In this document: positions 8,838-17,970 of the stretch, in pieces
How the letters are laid out: every line of letters starts with the position of its first letter
Numbering within the stretch: position 1 is the first letter of the stretch
NCBI RefSeq assembly: GCF_012911895.1
Contig: NZ_JAAXCV010000029.1
Location: forward strand, 1 to 64,000
Length of the DNA stretch: 64,000 nucleotides
Direction of reading: 5' to 3'
Source of the DNA: Bacillus sp. RO3
GTDB lineage: Bacteria; Bacillota; Bacilli; Bacillales; Bacillaceae_B
Translations under genes and position numbers: made by a program
Notes under the pieces: generated by a model
The model's database searches: none
What the model saw: only the letters and a program-made list of their open reading frames with translations
What the model was told of the DNA's origin: nothing

Positions 8838-8960
8838 ACAGTGTTCACGGTGCTTGGTTTCTATTTCGTAACGTTGAAAGGCTCCATTTTCAACAAGAAA
8901 AGATGCATCGAAGATAAGCTTCAAACCTGCTCTAGGGATAGGAGAGAGGTGATTTTTCAG

Positions 8961-9507
8961 ATGAATTCTATAGACTATGTATCTACCTATAAGGGGGCCA
9001 CTATTTTGTTTGAAACAGTATTAGGAGAACCATCACCAAAAAATAATGAATCGGAGGGAAAGATAAAATATAGTATTCCAGGGTAACAGCATACTTCTTA
9101 TGCACTCAAACAGAGGCGATTACAAATTTCCGGGAGGCGGTGTGGAAGAAGGTGAAACATTGTCTGTTGCACTCATCAGGGAAGTGACTGAAGAAGCAGG
9201 CTACCTGCACTGTGTAGTTAAAGAGCCCCTAGGGATTGTTACACAAAGGCATATGGACGTCCATGAAGAAGATGCCTTATTCGAAATGACCTCCCACTAT
9301 TTTCATTGTGAACTAACACACCGGGATAGAATTCCTCAACAGTTAGAAGAGTACGAATGTGAGCTTGAAATGATTCCTAAATGGGTTCCACTTGATGATG
9401 CCATTGAAGAGAACGAAAAGTTGGCGGGAAGGCTCGATCACCCTCGCTGGATCCAAAGGGAAAATTTTGTATTAAGAGAGTTGAAGAGCTTAACGTATCT
9501 GGGTTAA
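8961..9507 (+). pseudogene. Frameshifted NUDIX hydrolase
   Basis: Start ATG 8961 follows AGGAGAGAGGTG and opens with MNSIDYVSTYKGATILFE, which reads into IKYSIPG and a stop at 9084-9086. The NUDIX part continues in another frame: VFQGNSILLMHSNRGDYKFPGGGVEEG, with the Nudix box (GGGVEEGETLSVALIREVTEEAG) from about 9136 to the stop at 9507. A frame change near 9070-9080 joins the two halves into one protein of normal length, although a few residues before VFQGN seem missing. Either a real inactivating indel or a sequencing error; a truncated product could in principle start at ATG 9100. Confidence 0.7.
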
Positions 9508-9561
9508 TGATTATCCTATTCAGTTCAGGGATATTTTTGAGCTTTTGAAATTGATGAGAAA

Positions 9562-9591
9562 AAGGGCTGAGAATCAATGATCCCAGCCCTT
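9562..9591 (+). terminator. Terminator between NUDIX remnant and convergent GNAT
   Basis: AAGGGCTG (9562-9569) and CAGCCCTT (9584-9591) flank a 14-base loop; A-rich before and T-rich after, so it can serve both converging genes. Confidence 0.7.
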
Positions 9592-9602
9592 ATTATGCAT
9601 AG

Positions 9603-10112
9603 TCATTGAAAGGTCAACCCATACTTTTTAAGCTCTTCTGTATCATTCGGCAACGTCACATACCCCTCTAACTGCATATCAAGCTTTTCAAGCAGCTTGG
9701 AGGATGAATCATTATCATGGGTAGTAATCGCTACTAGACGGTTAAACCCCAATTTTTTTGCAAGTTTCACCGTAGCACATGCTGCTTCTAGGGCATATCC
9801 CTTAGATTGATGCTCAGAGAGAAAGGCGAAGCCTATATCTACATCTTCCAGTCCTTCGCGTTTAATCAATCCACACAAACCTATTGGAATATGATCCTCC
9901 TTACGTTCAGTCAAGAATAATCCAAACCCTTCCCTTTCATACATGGCCCTTGGACCGTTCACAATGTAACTCCTTGCATCATCCAATGTCCGGATGCCTT
10001 TATCACCAATATATTTCAGCCATCCGGGTTCATTTAACAATTTTTGAATGAATCCTGCATCAGATAATTCGACCCATCTTAATATGAGTCGGTCTGTTTC
10101 AGTCACGTTCAT
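9603..10112 (-). CDS. GNAT family N-acetyltransferase (RimJ/RimL type)
   Basis: 169 residues. N-terminal ETDRLILRWVELSDA is the typical RimJ/RimL opening; the acetyl-CoA loop is EHQSKGYALEAA and motif B SSKLLEKLDMQLEG. Start ATG 10112 chosen because GGGGTGAT lies immediately upstream; GTG 10121 would overlap it. Substrate unknown. Confidence 0.8.
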   Translation of the reverse strand: MNVTETDRLILRWVELSDAGFIQKLLNEPGWLKYIGDKGIRTLDDARSYIVNGPRAMYEREGFGLFLTERKEDHIPIGLCGLIKREGLEDVDIGFAFLSEHQSKGYALEAACATVKLAKKLGFNRLVAITTHDNDSSSKLLEKLDMQLEGYVTLPNDTEELKKYGLTFQ

Positions 10113-10176
10113 ATGAATCACCCCATTTATAATCGTTCATTCTTTATTCTAGCTTATAAAATAATGAAAATATATA

Positions 10177-10698
10177 TCATTCATTCACAATCTCCAATGT
10201 TCCTTGAATCCTTTCCTTCGCCCCTTTACGCCACTTTTTTACCGCAGAAAGGGATACATCCTCGATCTCAGCAATTTCACTTACCGATAACATATGGAAA
10301 CATGTGTAAATAACCCACTTCCTCTGATTTTCCGTTAATCCTTCACAGTAAGATAAGAGAAATTCTTGTTCAAGTGCAACCTTTGCTTGGTCATCGTTTA
10401 GTAACTCGAAAAAATCTGCTTCCTTGAAGATACTTTTTTCTTCATTTTTATTTTCAATGGTTAATTGTGAAAGAATCCTTCCGCGGATATATGAGTAAGC
10501 ATATGCAGAAAAAGTCCCTTTTTCAGGATCAAATTTCTGATACGATTCCCAGAGAGCGATGAGACCGGTCTGGTAGTATTCAGGTTTGTTTTTGTATATG
10601 TGTAGAGAGTGAATGATCTTATGGATCATCATGTCATATTGCAAATGAAGGTCTTCGAATGTTCCCAACTTTTCTTCCTTCTGATCAGCGCGCTTCAC
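10177..10698 (-). CDS. Sigma-70 family RNA polymerase sigma factor
   Basis: 173 residues. Region 2 is visible at about 20-85 (YYQTGLIALWESYQKFDPEKGTFSAYAYSYIRGRIL), region 4 helix-turn-helix at about 120-165 (LTENQRKWVIYTCFHMLSVSEIAEIEDVSLSAVKKWRKGAKER). Regions 1 and 3 are absent, as in small alternative sigma factors. No anti-sigma gene is adjacent. Start GTG at 10698; the upstream GGGAA is a weak ribosome site. Target promoters unknown. Confidence 0.75.
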   Translation of the reverse strand: MKRADQKEEKLGTFEDLHLQYDMMIHKIIHSLHIYKNKPEYYQTGLIALWESYQKFDPEKGTFSAYAYSYIRGRILSQLTIENKNEEKSIFKEADFFELLNDDQAKVALEQEFLLSYCEGLTENQRKWVIYTCFHMLSVSEIAEIEDVSLSAVKKWRKGAKERIQGTLEIVNE

Positions 10699-10934
10699 TT
10701 TAAATTCCCAGGTATCCTTACCTTAAAAGGAAAGTGAGCGAAGGACAAAAGGGGCAAGTTTGGATTTTAATAGAAGAAACTCAGCTTAAATATGGATGAA
10801 AAACGCAATTCTTCAAGGGTTATAGGGATTACTTTATATCATTCTTATCATGCAGTCCTTATTTGTGATGTGTTTACGACTTCATACAATAAGCAATACT
10901 AAAAGGAAAAGCCTGAATGTAAGAAGGTGAGAAT

Positions 10935-11213
10935 TTGCCAAAGAAGAACAGTTCAGCAACATTAGACCCGGAGAGCAAAATCCTAAAGCTCGAACGAATG
11001 TTAGTAGCTGTATTGGACTATTTATCAGATGATGATGTAGAAGAAATTGATATTGAATATCTCCTCACAAATACTAAGCATCTTCGTGAATGGTGGGATG
11101 AGTATCGTGAGAGAAATAAAAAGGTGGTAGAGGATGAAATAAGAGAATCTTTAAGCAAGTTGACACTCGAAGAATTAAAAAGTATTAGGGAACAGATTAA
11201 GAAAAAAGGATGA
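10935..11213 (+). CDS. Small charged hypothetical protein
   Basis: 92 residues from a TTG at 10935, four bases after AAGGTGA. Highly charged and predicted helical (SKILKLERMLVAVLDYLSDDDVEEIDIEYLL, then KLTLEELKSIREQIKKKG); acidic centre, basic ends. No known family recognised. Confidence 0.6.
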   Translation: MPKKNSSATLDPESKILKLERMLVAVLDYLSDDDVEEIDIEYLLTNTKHLREWWDEYRERNKKVVEDEIRESLSKLTLEELKSIREQIKKKG

Positions 11214-11384
11214 CTAACTCTTAATGGGTGCAGTCATTTTTTATTTATTTCGATGTTGGGGAATGCAAGTCGAACGGGGTGTTCAATAAAAATATTATGT
11301 AAATCATACCCATGATGTCTACGAAGGAATTCATCACTTTAAAGAGAAGTATTATGTAAACGGACTTTAAAGGAGGTCGCTGGC

Positions 11385-11973
11385 ATTAAATCTACAATCC
11401 ATAAGATGATTAGGATCTTCATCCTGGTTACGATCATGATAAGCATTTCTGGCTGCAGGGTTATACTTACACAAGAACAGGCCGCTAAAGAACAAAAGAT
11501 AAAAGCCAGTGAAGTGATTGAAATCGATGCAAAACTATTAGTTCACGGAAAAAGAGTGCATCAGGGGCAAGTCGAATTTGAAACAGGGCGTTAGATTAAC
11601 AGAAACCTTGAAATTGTTTCCCGATTCTGCCACCATGCTAGACGTGTTGAACAGCAGAAGTGACAATGAACCTAAGGAGATCACCGCCAGATATACAACC
11701 GTTGAGGAAGCTGGAGAATTTTCGCTTTCTGTTCCAAGAAGCAGTGACGAAAAAAGGTATCGAGTGGACCTGACTTTCGATCCTTTAAATCAATCAAAGG
11801 AGGTTCAACACAAATATGGGATGTATGGAGAAAAAATGGAATCCAGCTTAGGGATGACAGAAATGACAGTAGATGGAGAAATTGTAACGGGTATTACACT
11901 TAGTGCTCCCATCGTAAAGGCATCTGAAGGGGGAGCAGGTGGAAATTCAGAATATTTTACAAGCAGAAATTGA
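11385..11973 (+). pseudogene. Frameshifted lipoprotein
   Basis: A signal peptide ends in the lipobox ISGC (Cys from TGC at about 11454), followed by a polar linker and VHQGQVEFETGR and a stop at 11592. A second frame picks up at GVRLTETLKLFPDSA and runs to 11973 with a glycine-rich end (EGGAGGNSEYF). Removing one base in ACAGGGCGTTAG (near 11588) joins them as QVEFETGVRLTETL, so a one-base insertion is likely. The consensus AAAGGAGG at 11369-11376 is eight bases before an ATT (11385), the start used here; the first ATG (11406) is 30 bases from that site. Function unknown. Confidence 0.6.
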
Positions 11974-11990
11974 TACGTACTTAATACTAA

Positions 11991-12041
11991 CTGCCAGGAC
12001 TCACCTTTCATCCAATCTAATGAAACGGTGAGTCCTGGCAG
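11991..12041 (+). terminator. Perfect 15-bp hairpin, probable terminator
   Basis: CTGCCAGGACTCACC (11991-12005) and GGTGAGTCCTGGCAG (12027-12041) are exact reverse complements around a 21-base loop. It follows the lipoprotein remnant by 17 bases. There is no strong T-run after it, so termination would be weak, or the hairpin may have another role. Confidence 0.5.
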
Positions 12042-12101
12042 GAGATTGGTTGTTCGGTATTGAATTCTATTCTAGACGCTGGATCAAATGGAGGGAATTT
12101 T

Positions 12102-12467
12102 ATGATAAAAAGCCCGGTCAAAAGTAAGGTCAACCTCGTTTTTATTCCTGTAAGTAACATAGAAAGGTCGAAAAAATGGTATTCAAACATTCTGGGGTTA
12201 GAGGAGGGGGAAGAATATTTCGATCATCTATTCGTCGCAGACATGGATGGAGCAGGTATGGTCCTGGACACAATGCCCATGTGGAAGGATGAGAATGGAA
12301 GTTTACCCAGACTGAATTTCCCGGCTATCCAATTTGCCACAGATAATATCTATGAATCTTATCAATTTATGAAAAACAATGGTGTGGAATTGGTAACGGA
12401 TATCCAAAATGATCAGTTCTTCATCTTTAAAGATCCTGACGGAAATGTATTAATGGTATGCAACTAA
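12102..12467 (+). CDS. VOC family (glyoxalase-like) protein
   Basis: 121 residues. VOC beta-alpha-beta fold: VNLVFIPVSNIERSKKWYSNILGLE at the N-terminus and FFIFKDPDGNVLMVCN at the C-terminus, where the glutamate of metal-dependent members is replaced (DPDGNVLMV). Possibly a binding protein or thiol-transferase-like enzyme. Start ATG 12102 follows GGAGGG; the frame is open from 12060. Confidence 0.75.
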   Translation: MIKSPVKSKVNLVFIPVSNIERSKKWYSNILGLEEGEEYFDHLFVADMDGAGMVLDTMPMWKDENGSLPRLNFPAIQFATDNIYESYQFMKNNGVELVTDIQNDQFFIFKDPDGNVLMVCN

Positions 12468-12474
12468 TCAACAG

Positions 12475-12504
12475 CGACGGGAAACACTTTTGTGTCTCCC
12501 GTCG
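12475..12504 (+). terminator. Terminator of the VOC gene
   Basis: CGACGGGA (12475-12482) pairs with TCCCGTCG (12497-12504), with further inner pairs, then TTTCAAATG. Confidence 0.75.
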
Positions 12505-12573
12505 TTTCAAATGTTAATGAAAGATCGTTTATACATATGAGGTAATGAAAACATATAAGAAGGAGAAATAACC

Positions 12574-13029
12574 ATGTACATTCGAAATTCAGCAAAAGCC
12601 ATCATCAGGAAAGAAAATAAAATTTTACTCACTAAGAATGAAGATGAAAACGGTATCTTTTATTTACTCCCAGGAGGAGGACAGAAGCATGGGGAGACAC
12701 TTCATGAAGCTTTAAGAAGAGAATGCATAGAGGAAACCGGTAGAGAAGTGAAAGTCGGGGAACTTTTACATATAAGGGAGTATATCGGAAAGAACCATGA
12801 ACATGCATCTTTTGATCAACACGTACATCAGATGGAATTCTATTTCGAATGTTTTTTATACAGTGAAGGGGGCCATGATCCTGAGCCTTCCAATCCTGAT
12901 TCCCATCAAGTAGGGATTGAATGGGTGGATCTGAATATGTTAGTCCAATACAGATTATATCCAAAGAAGATCAGGCAGTATCTTACTGAAGAACTGCCTG
13001 GGAGAGTATATCTTGGAGACATCAACTAA
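12574..13029 (+). CDS. NUDIX hydrolase
   Basis: 151 residues. The full Nudix box is present: GGGQKHGETLHEALRRECIEETG (about 40-62), with the catalytic REcxEE glutamates. Such enzymes hydrolyse nucleoside diphosphate derivatives; the substrate cannot be told from sequence. Start ATG 12574 after AAGGAGA. Confidence 0.85.
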   Translation: MYIRNSAKAIIRKENKILLTKNEDENGIFYLLPGGGQKHGETLHEALRRECIEETGREVKVGELLHIREYIGKNHEHASFDQHVHQMEFYFECFLYSEGGHDPEPSNPDSHQVGIEWVDLNMLVQYRLYPKKIRQYLTEELPGRVYLGDIN

Positions 13030-13294
13030 GTAGAATTTGGGACATGACTAATTTATTCATAGCAGAATATCCATCCCAGACCGGTCAAATAGAATGTTGC
13101 CGAAGAATCCGGTCTCTTCATGTCCTCAAATTGTATTTGTCTTCCCTTCATTTCCTTCCACAGGCTTCTCATTCAGATTTTCATTCCAAGCTCATAAAAT
13201 CTTTTCATTCTGCCAGTGGATATTACCATTATATTCTAAAATAGGTTATGATAATGAAAGACTGGGATAGCCTTGTTCAAGATAGGGGATGAAC

Positions 13295-13863
13295 ATGAAT
13301 CTCTTATATGTGACATGGGGGCTTCCAAAGACTGGGATTGAAAAGAGGGACACAGTGAGTACATTGGATCATATTTCACTGGAATTCTACCATGATAAAT
13401 ATAAACCTCAGTTATCAAACTACCATTTATCAGATGAACAAATGAGATACACTTCCCTTCCAATGCGAGCCATAAGCAAATGTTCAGCAGAGAAAGAACG
13501 ATTTCCGATTGTCATCCTGCACGAGGGAGAAGCTGCCGGATTTTTGTGCTTCATGGATGGGATGGAGTGAAGGCATACTGGAATAATCGAAGAGCCATTT
13601 TGGTAAGGGCTTACTCCATTCACCCTGAATTCCAAGGCAAAGGAGTGGCTTCAAAATCTATCAAAATGCTCGATACTTTTCTAAGCGATCACTTTAAGGA
13701 TAAGAATGAAATGATATTAGCTGTCAATCATCAGAATATAGTCGCTCAGCACGTTTACAAGAAAGGAGGTTTTCTTGATACGGGAGTTCATGTGACAGGC
13801 AGGATCGGCGAGATGTTGATTCTCCATAAATTCCTTGGGCAAAGTGCCTGGGATGCTGAATAA
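13295..13863 (+). pseudogene. Frameshifted GNAT family N-acetyltransferase
   Basis: Frame one (MNLLYVTWGLPKTGIEKRD ... EGEAAGFLCFMDGME) stops at 13568-13570. Frame two carries VLHGWDGVKAYWNN, the acetyl-CoA loop EFQGKGVASKSI and motif B AQHVYKKGGFLDTG and ends at 13863. The switch falls at a run of five T (near 13541); six T would give a continuous GFFVLHGWDG and a normal-length enzyme. A one-base loss in a homopolymer is equally compatible with sequencing error. RBS AGGGG before ATG 13295. Confidence 0.75.
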
Positions 13864-13937
13864 ACGTATTAAGCAAAAAAGGGGAAGGAACAATATGTGT
13901 CCATCATGATCCTACGAGATATGGAGGTGATATACGA

Positions 13938-14603
13938 ATGATCAAAGCTGCTTTATTTGACCTGGATGGAACCTTGTTGAACAGGGACGCATCCTTGTAT
14001 GCATATGTAATCAGGCAATATGATAGAATGCATGATTGGCTAGGGCATATTCCAAAAGAATCGTACATGAAACGATTCATCGAACTAGACCAAAGAGGTT
14101 ATGTTTGGAAAGATAAGGTATTCAAGCATCTCATAGAGGAATTTTCAATCCCTGATATAACCTGGGAAGAACTGCTTGATGATTATTTACTAGAATTCAA
14201 GAACAGCTGTAAACCATTTCCACATCTACATGACATGTTGGCCGAATTGAAAGAGAATGATATCAAGCTTGGGATGATCACAAACGGTTATGGCCGTTTT
14301 CAAATGGACAACATTCTGAGCCTAGACATCGAGGAATACTTTGACGAAATTCTTATCTCCGAATGGGAGGGCGTAAAGAAGCCGGCTCGGGAAATCTTTC
14401 GAAGGGCATGTGAGAGGTTGTCTGTAAAACCAATGGAGTGCATATTTATTGGTGACAACCCTGAGAATGATGTTTATGGGGCCCAAAGGGCCGGGATGAA
14501 AGGTGTATGGAAGAAAGATCTTGAATGGGGCAATGCCAATCGGGCAGACTTTGTCATTGATGATCTCATGGAGTTAACCAGGTATATAAGAAGTCTAGAT
14601 TAA
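13938..14603 (+). CDS. HAD family hydrolase
   Basis: 221 residues. HAD motif I DLDGTLLNR (nucleophile Asp and general acid Asp), motif II GMITNGYG, motif III Lys in GVKKPAREIF, motif IV GDNPENDVYGAQRAGM. The helical cap between residues 15 and 95 makes it a C1-cap enzyme of the YfnB/YjjG phosphatase type. Start ATG 13938 with GGAGGTGAT. Probable small-molecule phosphatase, substrate unknown. Confidence 0.85.
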   Translation: MIKAALFDLDGTLLNRDASLYAYVIRQYDRMHDWLGHIPKESYMKRFIELDQRGYVWKDKVFKHLIEEFSIPDITWEELLDDYLLEFKNSCKPFPHLHDMLAELKENDIKLGMITNGYGRFQMDNILSLDIEEYFDEILISEWEGVKKPAREIFRRACERLSVKPMECIFIGDNPENDVYGAQRAGMKGVWKKDLEWGNANRADFVIDDLMELTRYIRSLD

Positions 14604-14783
14604 CTCTTACACCTGACCCTAAAAGGTAAAAGACTCTTTCACAATGGGATAGTAGAAGCTATCCACTTGTTCCGCCCAGATTCACTGAAGGGAAAACACC
14701 GTTCATCAGAGGGAATTTCTTAACAGTGGGAACGGTCTTCCTTTCTGTAAGTAATGGACTATTTATGAAAGTAGTGTTAGCAA

Positions 14784-15266
14784 ATGAATATCCAACCTTT
14801 ATACAAGATTCATAAAGACCAATTGAAGGATTTTTTCCAGTCTCAATGGGGGAGTTCTGTCATGGTGATATCCAGTGGTGTATATGACTGCACCAAATTA
14901 GAAGGGTTTGCTGTTGTACGCGGTGATCACACAATAAATGGATTGATTACTTATGAAATAAAAAACGACGAATGTGAAATCATTTCATTAGACAGCCTGG
15001 AAGAAGGACAGGGAATCGGAACGGTGTTAATGGAGAAGGTGATGTCCGTTTCGAAACATAAAAAATGCAAACAAGTTAAGCTGATCACAACCAATGACAA
15101 TCTTGACGCCCTGAGGTTTTATCAAAAGCGCGGATTTGTATTGAAAAAACTGCTGGTGAACGCCGTGGAGAAAGCAAGATTGGTCAAACCTGAAATCCCT
15201 TTGATTGGAAATGACGGAATCCCGATCAGGGATGAGATTGTCTTGATTAGAAAACTTCATATGTAA
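14784..15266 (+). CDS. GNAT family N-acetyltransferase
   Basis: 160 residues. Acetyl-CoA loop LEEGQGIGTVLMEKV, motif B LRFYQKRGFVLKKL. The ribosome site before ATG 14784 is weak. Eleven bases separate it from the phosphotransferase-like gene at 15278, so the two are probably cotranscribed. Confidence 0.75.
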   Translation: MNIQPLYKIHKDQLKDFFQSQWGSSVMVISSGVYDCTKLEGFAVVRGDHTINGLITYEIKNDECEIISLDSLEEGQGIGTVLMEKVMSVSKHKKCKQVKLITTNDNLDALRFYQKRGFVLKKLLVNAVEKARLVKPEIPLIGNDGIPIRDEIVLIRKLHM

Positions 15267-15277
15267 AGAAGGGTGAA

Positions 15278-16051
15278 ATGATGCAAGCTGAATTAATGGC
15301 TAAGGTAGAAGGGATTATTGGGAAAATATTATCAGTAGATGTTTTGGAAGACCAAGGCTGTACTTCAGAAGTACGGAGACTCTTCACAGAGGATACAACT
15401 TATCTCCTTAAAAGCTCTTATAAAGAAAAATACAGGGAATGGGTAAGGGAAGAGGCTAATAAGCTGGAGTGTCTGAACCGTCATCCTGAAGTACCCGTTC
15501 CTACATATTGTGGCTTGATTGATGAAGAAGATTCCACACATTTGGTGATGTCATTTGAAAGGGGGATCACGCTAACCTCTGCATTAAAATATGCATCGTC
15601 CCAAGCAGAAAGGAGTGACCTTATTCAAAGTTTCGGAAAATTCCTTCAACAGTTTCATGAAAGATTGCCTGTCTCTTCTATAGACCACAAGAGGGATTGG
15701 CTGCAGGAACAACTTTTAAAAGCAAAAGACTATGTCTTGAATAACCAAACGGACGGGACATTGGAATTATTGGATGAGTTGACATCGAATAAACCTAAAA
15801 GCATTAAACAAACGATGATTCATGGAGATTGCACAACCGATAACGTACTCGTTCAAGACGGAGAAGTCCAGCTCTTTATTGATATCGGAGGGATGTCAGT
15901 TGGAGATCCAAGGTACGACGAGGCGCTGGCCATCCGAAAATTCATTAACAGTCCTGAAGACATGGACGCCTTTTATAGAGGATATACCCGCTATAAAGTA
16001 TCCAGAAGTGAGTATGCTTATTTTGAGGAAGGTCTATATGAATTTTTCTGA
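15278..16051 (+). CDS. Aminoglycoside phosphotransferase-like kinase
   Basis: 257 residues with the APH/choline kinase fold. The catalytic loop is MIHGDCTTDNVLV (HGDxxxxN) and the metal-binding aspartate is in LFIDIGGMSVGDPRYDEA. N-lobe lysine in YLLKSSYKEKY. Substrate unknown; resistance to an antibiotic should not be assumed. Start ATG 15278 overlaps a GAAGGGTGAA ribosome site region. Confidence 0.75.
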   Translation: MMQAELMAKVEGIIGKILSVDVLEDQGCTSEVRRLFTEDTTYLLKSSYKEKYREWVREEANKLECLNRHPEVPVPTYCGLIDEEDSTHLVMSFERGITLTSALKYASSQAERSDLIQSFGKFLQQFHERLPVSSIDHKRDWLQEQLLKAKDYVLNNQTDGTLELLDELTSNKPKSIKQTMIHGDCTTDNVLVQDGEVQLFIDIGGMSVGDPRYDEALAIRKFINSPEDMDAFYRGYTRYKVSRSEYAYFEEGLYEFF

Positions 16052-16143
16052 GGATTGATCATGCTATTGAAATTAGAAGATGGACAAGACTCCCGGCAAT
16101 TTGTATTATATGGGATCATTTCATCAAATGTTGGAGGCATCTT

Positions 16144-16443
16144 ATGAATGACATGAAAAAACTTTGTAACTCGATCAATTGTTGCCTATTAAGCTCTGAT
16201 TCTCCCATAGACGAATGGCAAATGGGGGAAATTATTCAAATGTTTCGTGTGAAATCCCATTTGACTCAAGGGGAATTGGCCCGGAGAGCAAACGTGAGCT
16301 CACAAACGATCAAAAGGATCGAAGGAGGAAACGTAAGGGTTAGTGATATCACTTGCCGCGGAATATTTGAGGCACTTGGAGTGAATATTTCATTATTAAC
16401 CGAGTTATTAGATGAAGAACCGGAGCGTAGAATGAGAGAATAA
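16144..16443 (+). CDS. XRE family helix-turn-helix regulator
   Basis: 99 residues. Residues 27-85 form a Cro/C1-type HTH (MFRVKSHLTQGELARRANVSSQTIKRIEGG). The N-terminal 25 residues contain three cysteines (CNSINCC). Start ATG 16144 with GGAGG nine bases upstream. No obvious target gene. Confidence 0.75.
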   Translation: MNDMKKLCNSINCCLLSSDSPIDEWQMGEIIQMFRVKSHLTQGELARRANVSSQTIKRIEGGNVRVSDITCRGIFEALGVNISLLTELLDEEPERRMRE

Positions 16444-16576
16444 TGGATTAATGATTGTGTTATACCCTTAAAAGATGTTTTCAACCTTGACGTTCTGCCT
16501 TGATGCTCATCTAAGGCTGAACGTCAGGGGAGAAGGAAAGAACAGGATTATTGAATATCAAAAAAGGATGAAGTTC

Positions 16577-16876
16577 ATGAAAAAATGGTGGACTCTTTGG
16601 TTTTTATCTATTCCAATATTTCTCATTTCGTTTGTTTTCTCATTTTTTACCGATAGTAAGATTGTCTATTGGTCTCAACAGGATTGCAAACCTGAATTTA
16701 TTTTCACTCCTCAGAGTGTCAAGTACTGCAGTGATATATATGCAATCGATGTGTTACTCATTTCTCTTAGGGATAATCCCATCAGTTATATTTGTTTAAC
16801 CTCGGGATTATATCTTATTGGTTTTATTTTCTATCAGAAGGTTTTAAATAACAGGCAGTGGTTTCGCGGGAAATGA
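16577..16876 (+). CDS. Small two-span membrane protein
   Basis: 99 residues from ATG 16577, which has AAAAGGAT upstream; the frame is open from 16475. Two hydrophobic helices (WWTLWFLSIPIFLISFVFSFF and YICLTSGLYLIGFIFY) flank an extracytoplasmic loop with two cysteines (QDCKPEF, VKYCSD). Family not recognised. Confidence 0.55.
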   Translation: MKKWWTLWFLSIPIFLISFVFSFFTDSKIVYWSQQDCKPEFIFTPQSVKYCSDIYAIDVLLISLRDNPISYICLTSGLYLIGFIFYQKVLNNRQWFRGK

Positions 16877-17069
16877 TATCTCTTATGTAGGACGTTTCAA
16901 GGAATATATAGTTGGTGATGGTAACGAAAGCTAAAACTGTCTTACATTACTAAACATATGGGGAAGGAAAGAATTGAATAGTGCGGGGGATAGGTGCTAT
17001 ATTTATCTGAACAAGGATATATGTACAAACAAACCTTTAATAGAATCCAGTCATACGAAGGGAGAATAT

Positions 17070-17750
17070 ATGAGAAATAAATGGGAATCAGCATTACCTT
17101 CTCTCTCTAAAGTCATCGTGTATTCCACTCCCGATAATGAACCCGTGAGGATGCATGGTGTGGATGACAGTCTAAGATGTATCGGAGTCGGGACGGATGC
17201 AGCCGTCTTTCAATCCATTTATGTTCCAGAGTATGCTTTCAAAGTTTACGCAGAGGAGAAAGCATCCAAAATAAAAATTGAAGAAGCTGTATACAGTGCC
17301 ATTGGAGATTCCCCTTTCTTCCCTACCTGCTATGGAGCTGAAGATCGTGTTCTCGTTTTAAGTTTCGAAGAGGGCCCCACACTATTCGACTGTCTGCTTC
17401 AAGGGATTCACATACCAAAACAAGCGATTCAAGATGTTGAAGAAGCGAGGCAGCATGTCAGAGATATGGGAATGAATCCCCGTGATATCCATCTGAAGAA
17501 TATTCTCCTTCAAAATGGAAGGTCCAAAATCATAGATGTTTCCGAATACGTCCTTCCAGGAAATGATTTCAGATGGGAGCATTTAAAAAAAGCGTACGAA
17601 GAACATTATCATCTCCTTGAAGGTAGAGCCGTACCGTTTTGGTTACTTGAAACGATCAGGAAATGGTATCACTCTTGGAGCAGACACTTCACTACCTTTG
17701 ATGATTTTATGAAAATAGCATTAAAGTTTCTGCCGTCTGCTAAAGACTGA
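17070..17750 (+). CDS. YrzF-like serine/threonine protein kinase
   Basis: 226 residues. A minimal kinase fold: glycine loop-like GVGTDAAVF, the catalytic loop MNPRDIHLKNILL (RDxxxxN), and DVSEY in place of DFG. Resembles Bacillus YrzF-type kinases. ATG 17070 is preceded by GGGAGAAT; the reading frame extends upstream to 16974 but that part lacks family features. Substrate unknown. Confidence 0.7.
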   Translation: MRNKWESALPSLSKVIVYSTPDNEPVRMHGVDDSLRCIGVGTDAAVFQSIYVPEYAFKVYAEEKASKIKIEEAVYSAIGDSPFFPTCYGAEDRVLVLSFEEGPTLFDCLLQGIHIPKQAIQDVEEARQHVRDMGMNPRDIHLKNILLQNGRSKIIDVSEYVLPGNDFRWEHLKKAYEEHYHLLEGRAVPFWLLETIRKWYHSWSRHFTTFDDFMKIALKFLPSAKD

Positions 17751-17758
17751 ATTATCGC

Positions 17759-17786
17759 CCAGAGTCTTAAAAGCTCTGGGTTTTTT
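17759..17786 (+). terminator. Terminator of the kinase gene
   Basis: CCAGAG / CTCTGG stem with a 9-base loop followed by six T. Confidence 0.8.
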
Positions 17787-17970
17787 GATCTCTATCAGCT
17801 CTTGAGGTTATCAAGAAAACCGTAGTCCCAATTTCACAATTCCAGCTTTTACAAACATTAACGCTTGTAATCATATCTGACGAAGGTATAATTTTTGGTA
17901 AGAAAGCGTTCTCTTTTTTAGCTTGAATTATCCCAATAGTTAAAATACAGTGATGTTGTAGGAGGTTCAA

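Noticed and set aside
8841-9086. An 81-residue ORF starting at 8841
   Set aside because: Its last 41 residues are the true N-terminus of the frameshifted NUDIX gene, which has its own ribosome site before 8961; the first part is not coding-like.
15278-16051. Aminoglycoside resistance gene
   Set aside because: Only the general APH fold motifs are seen; the family includes many kinases of unrelated substrates.
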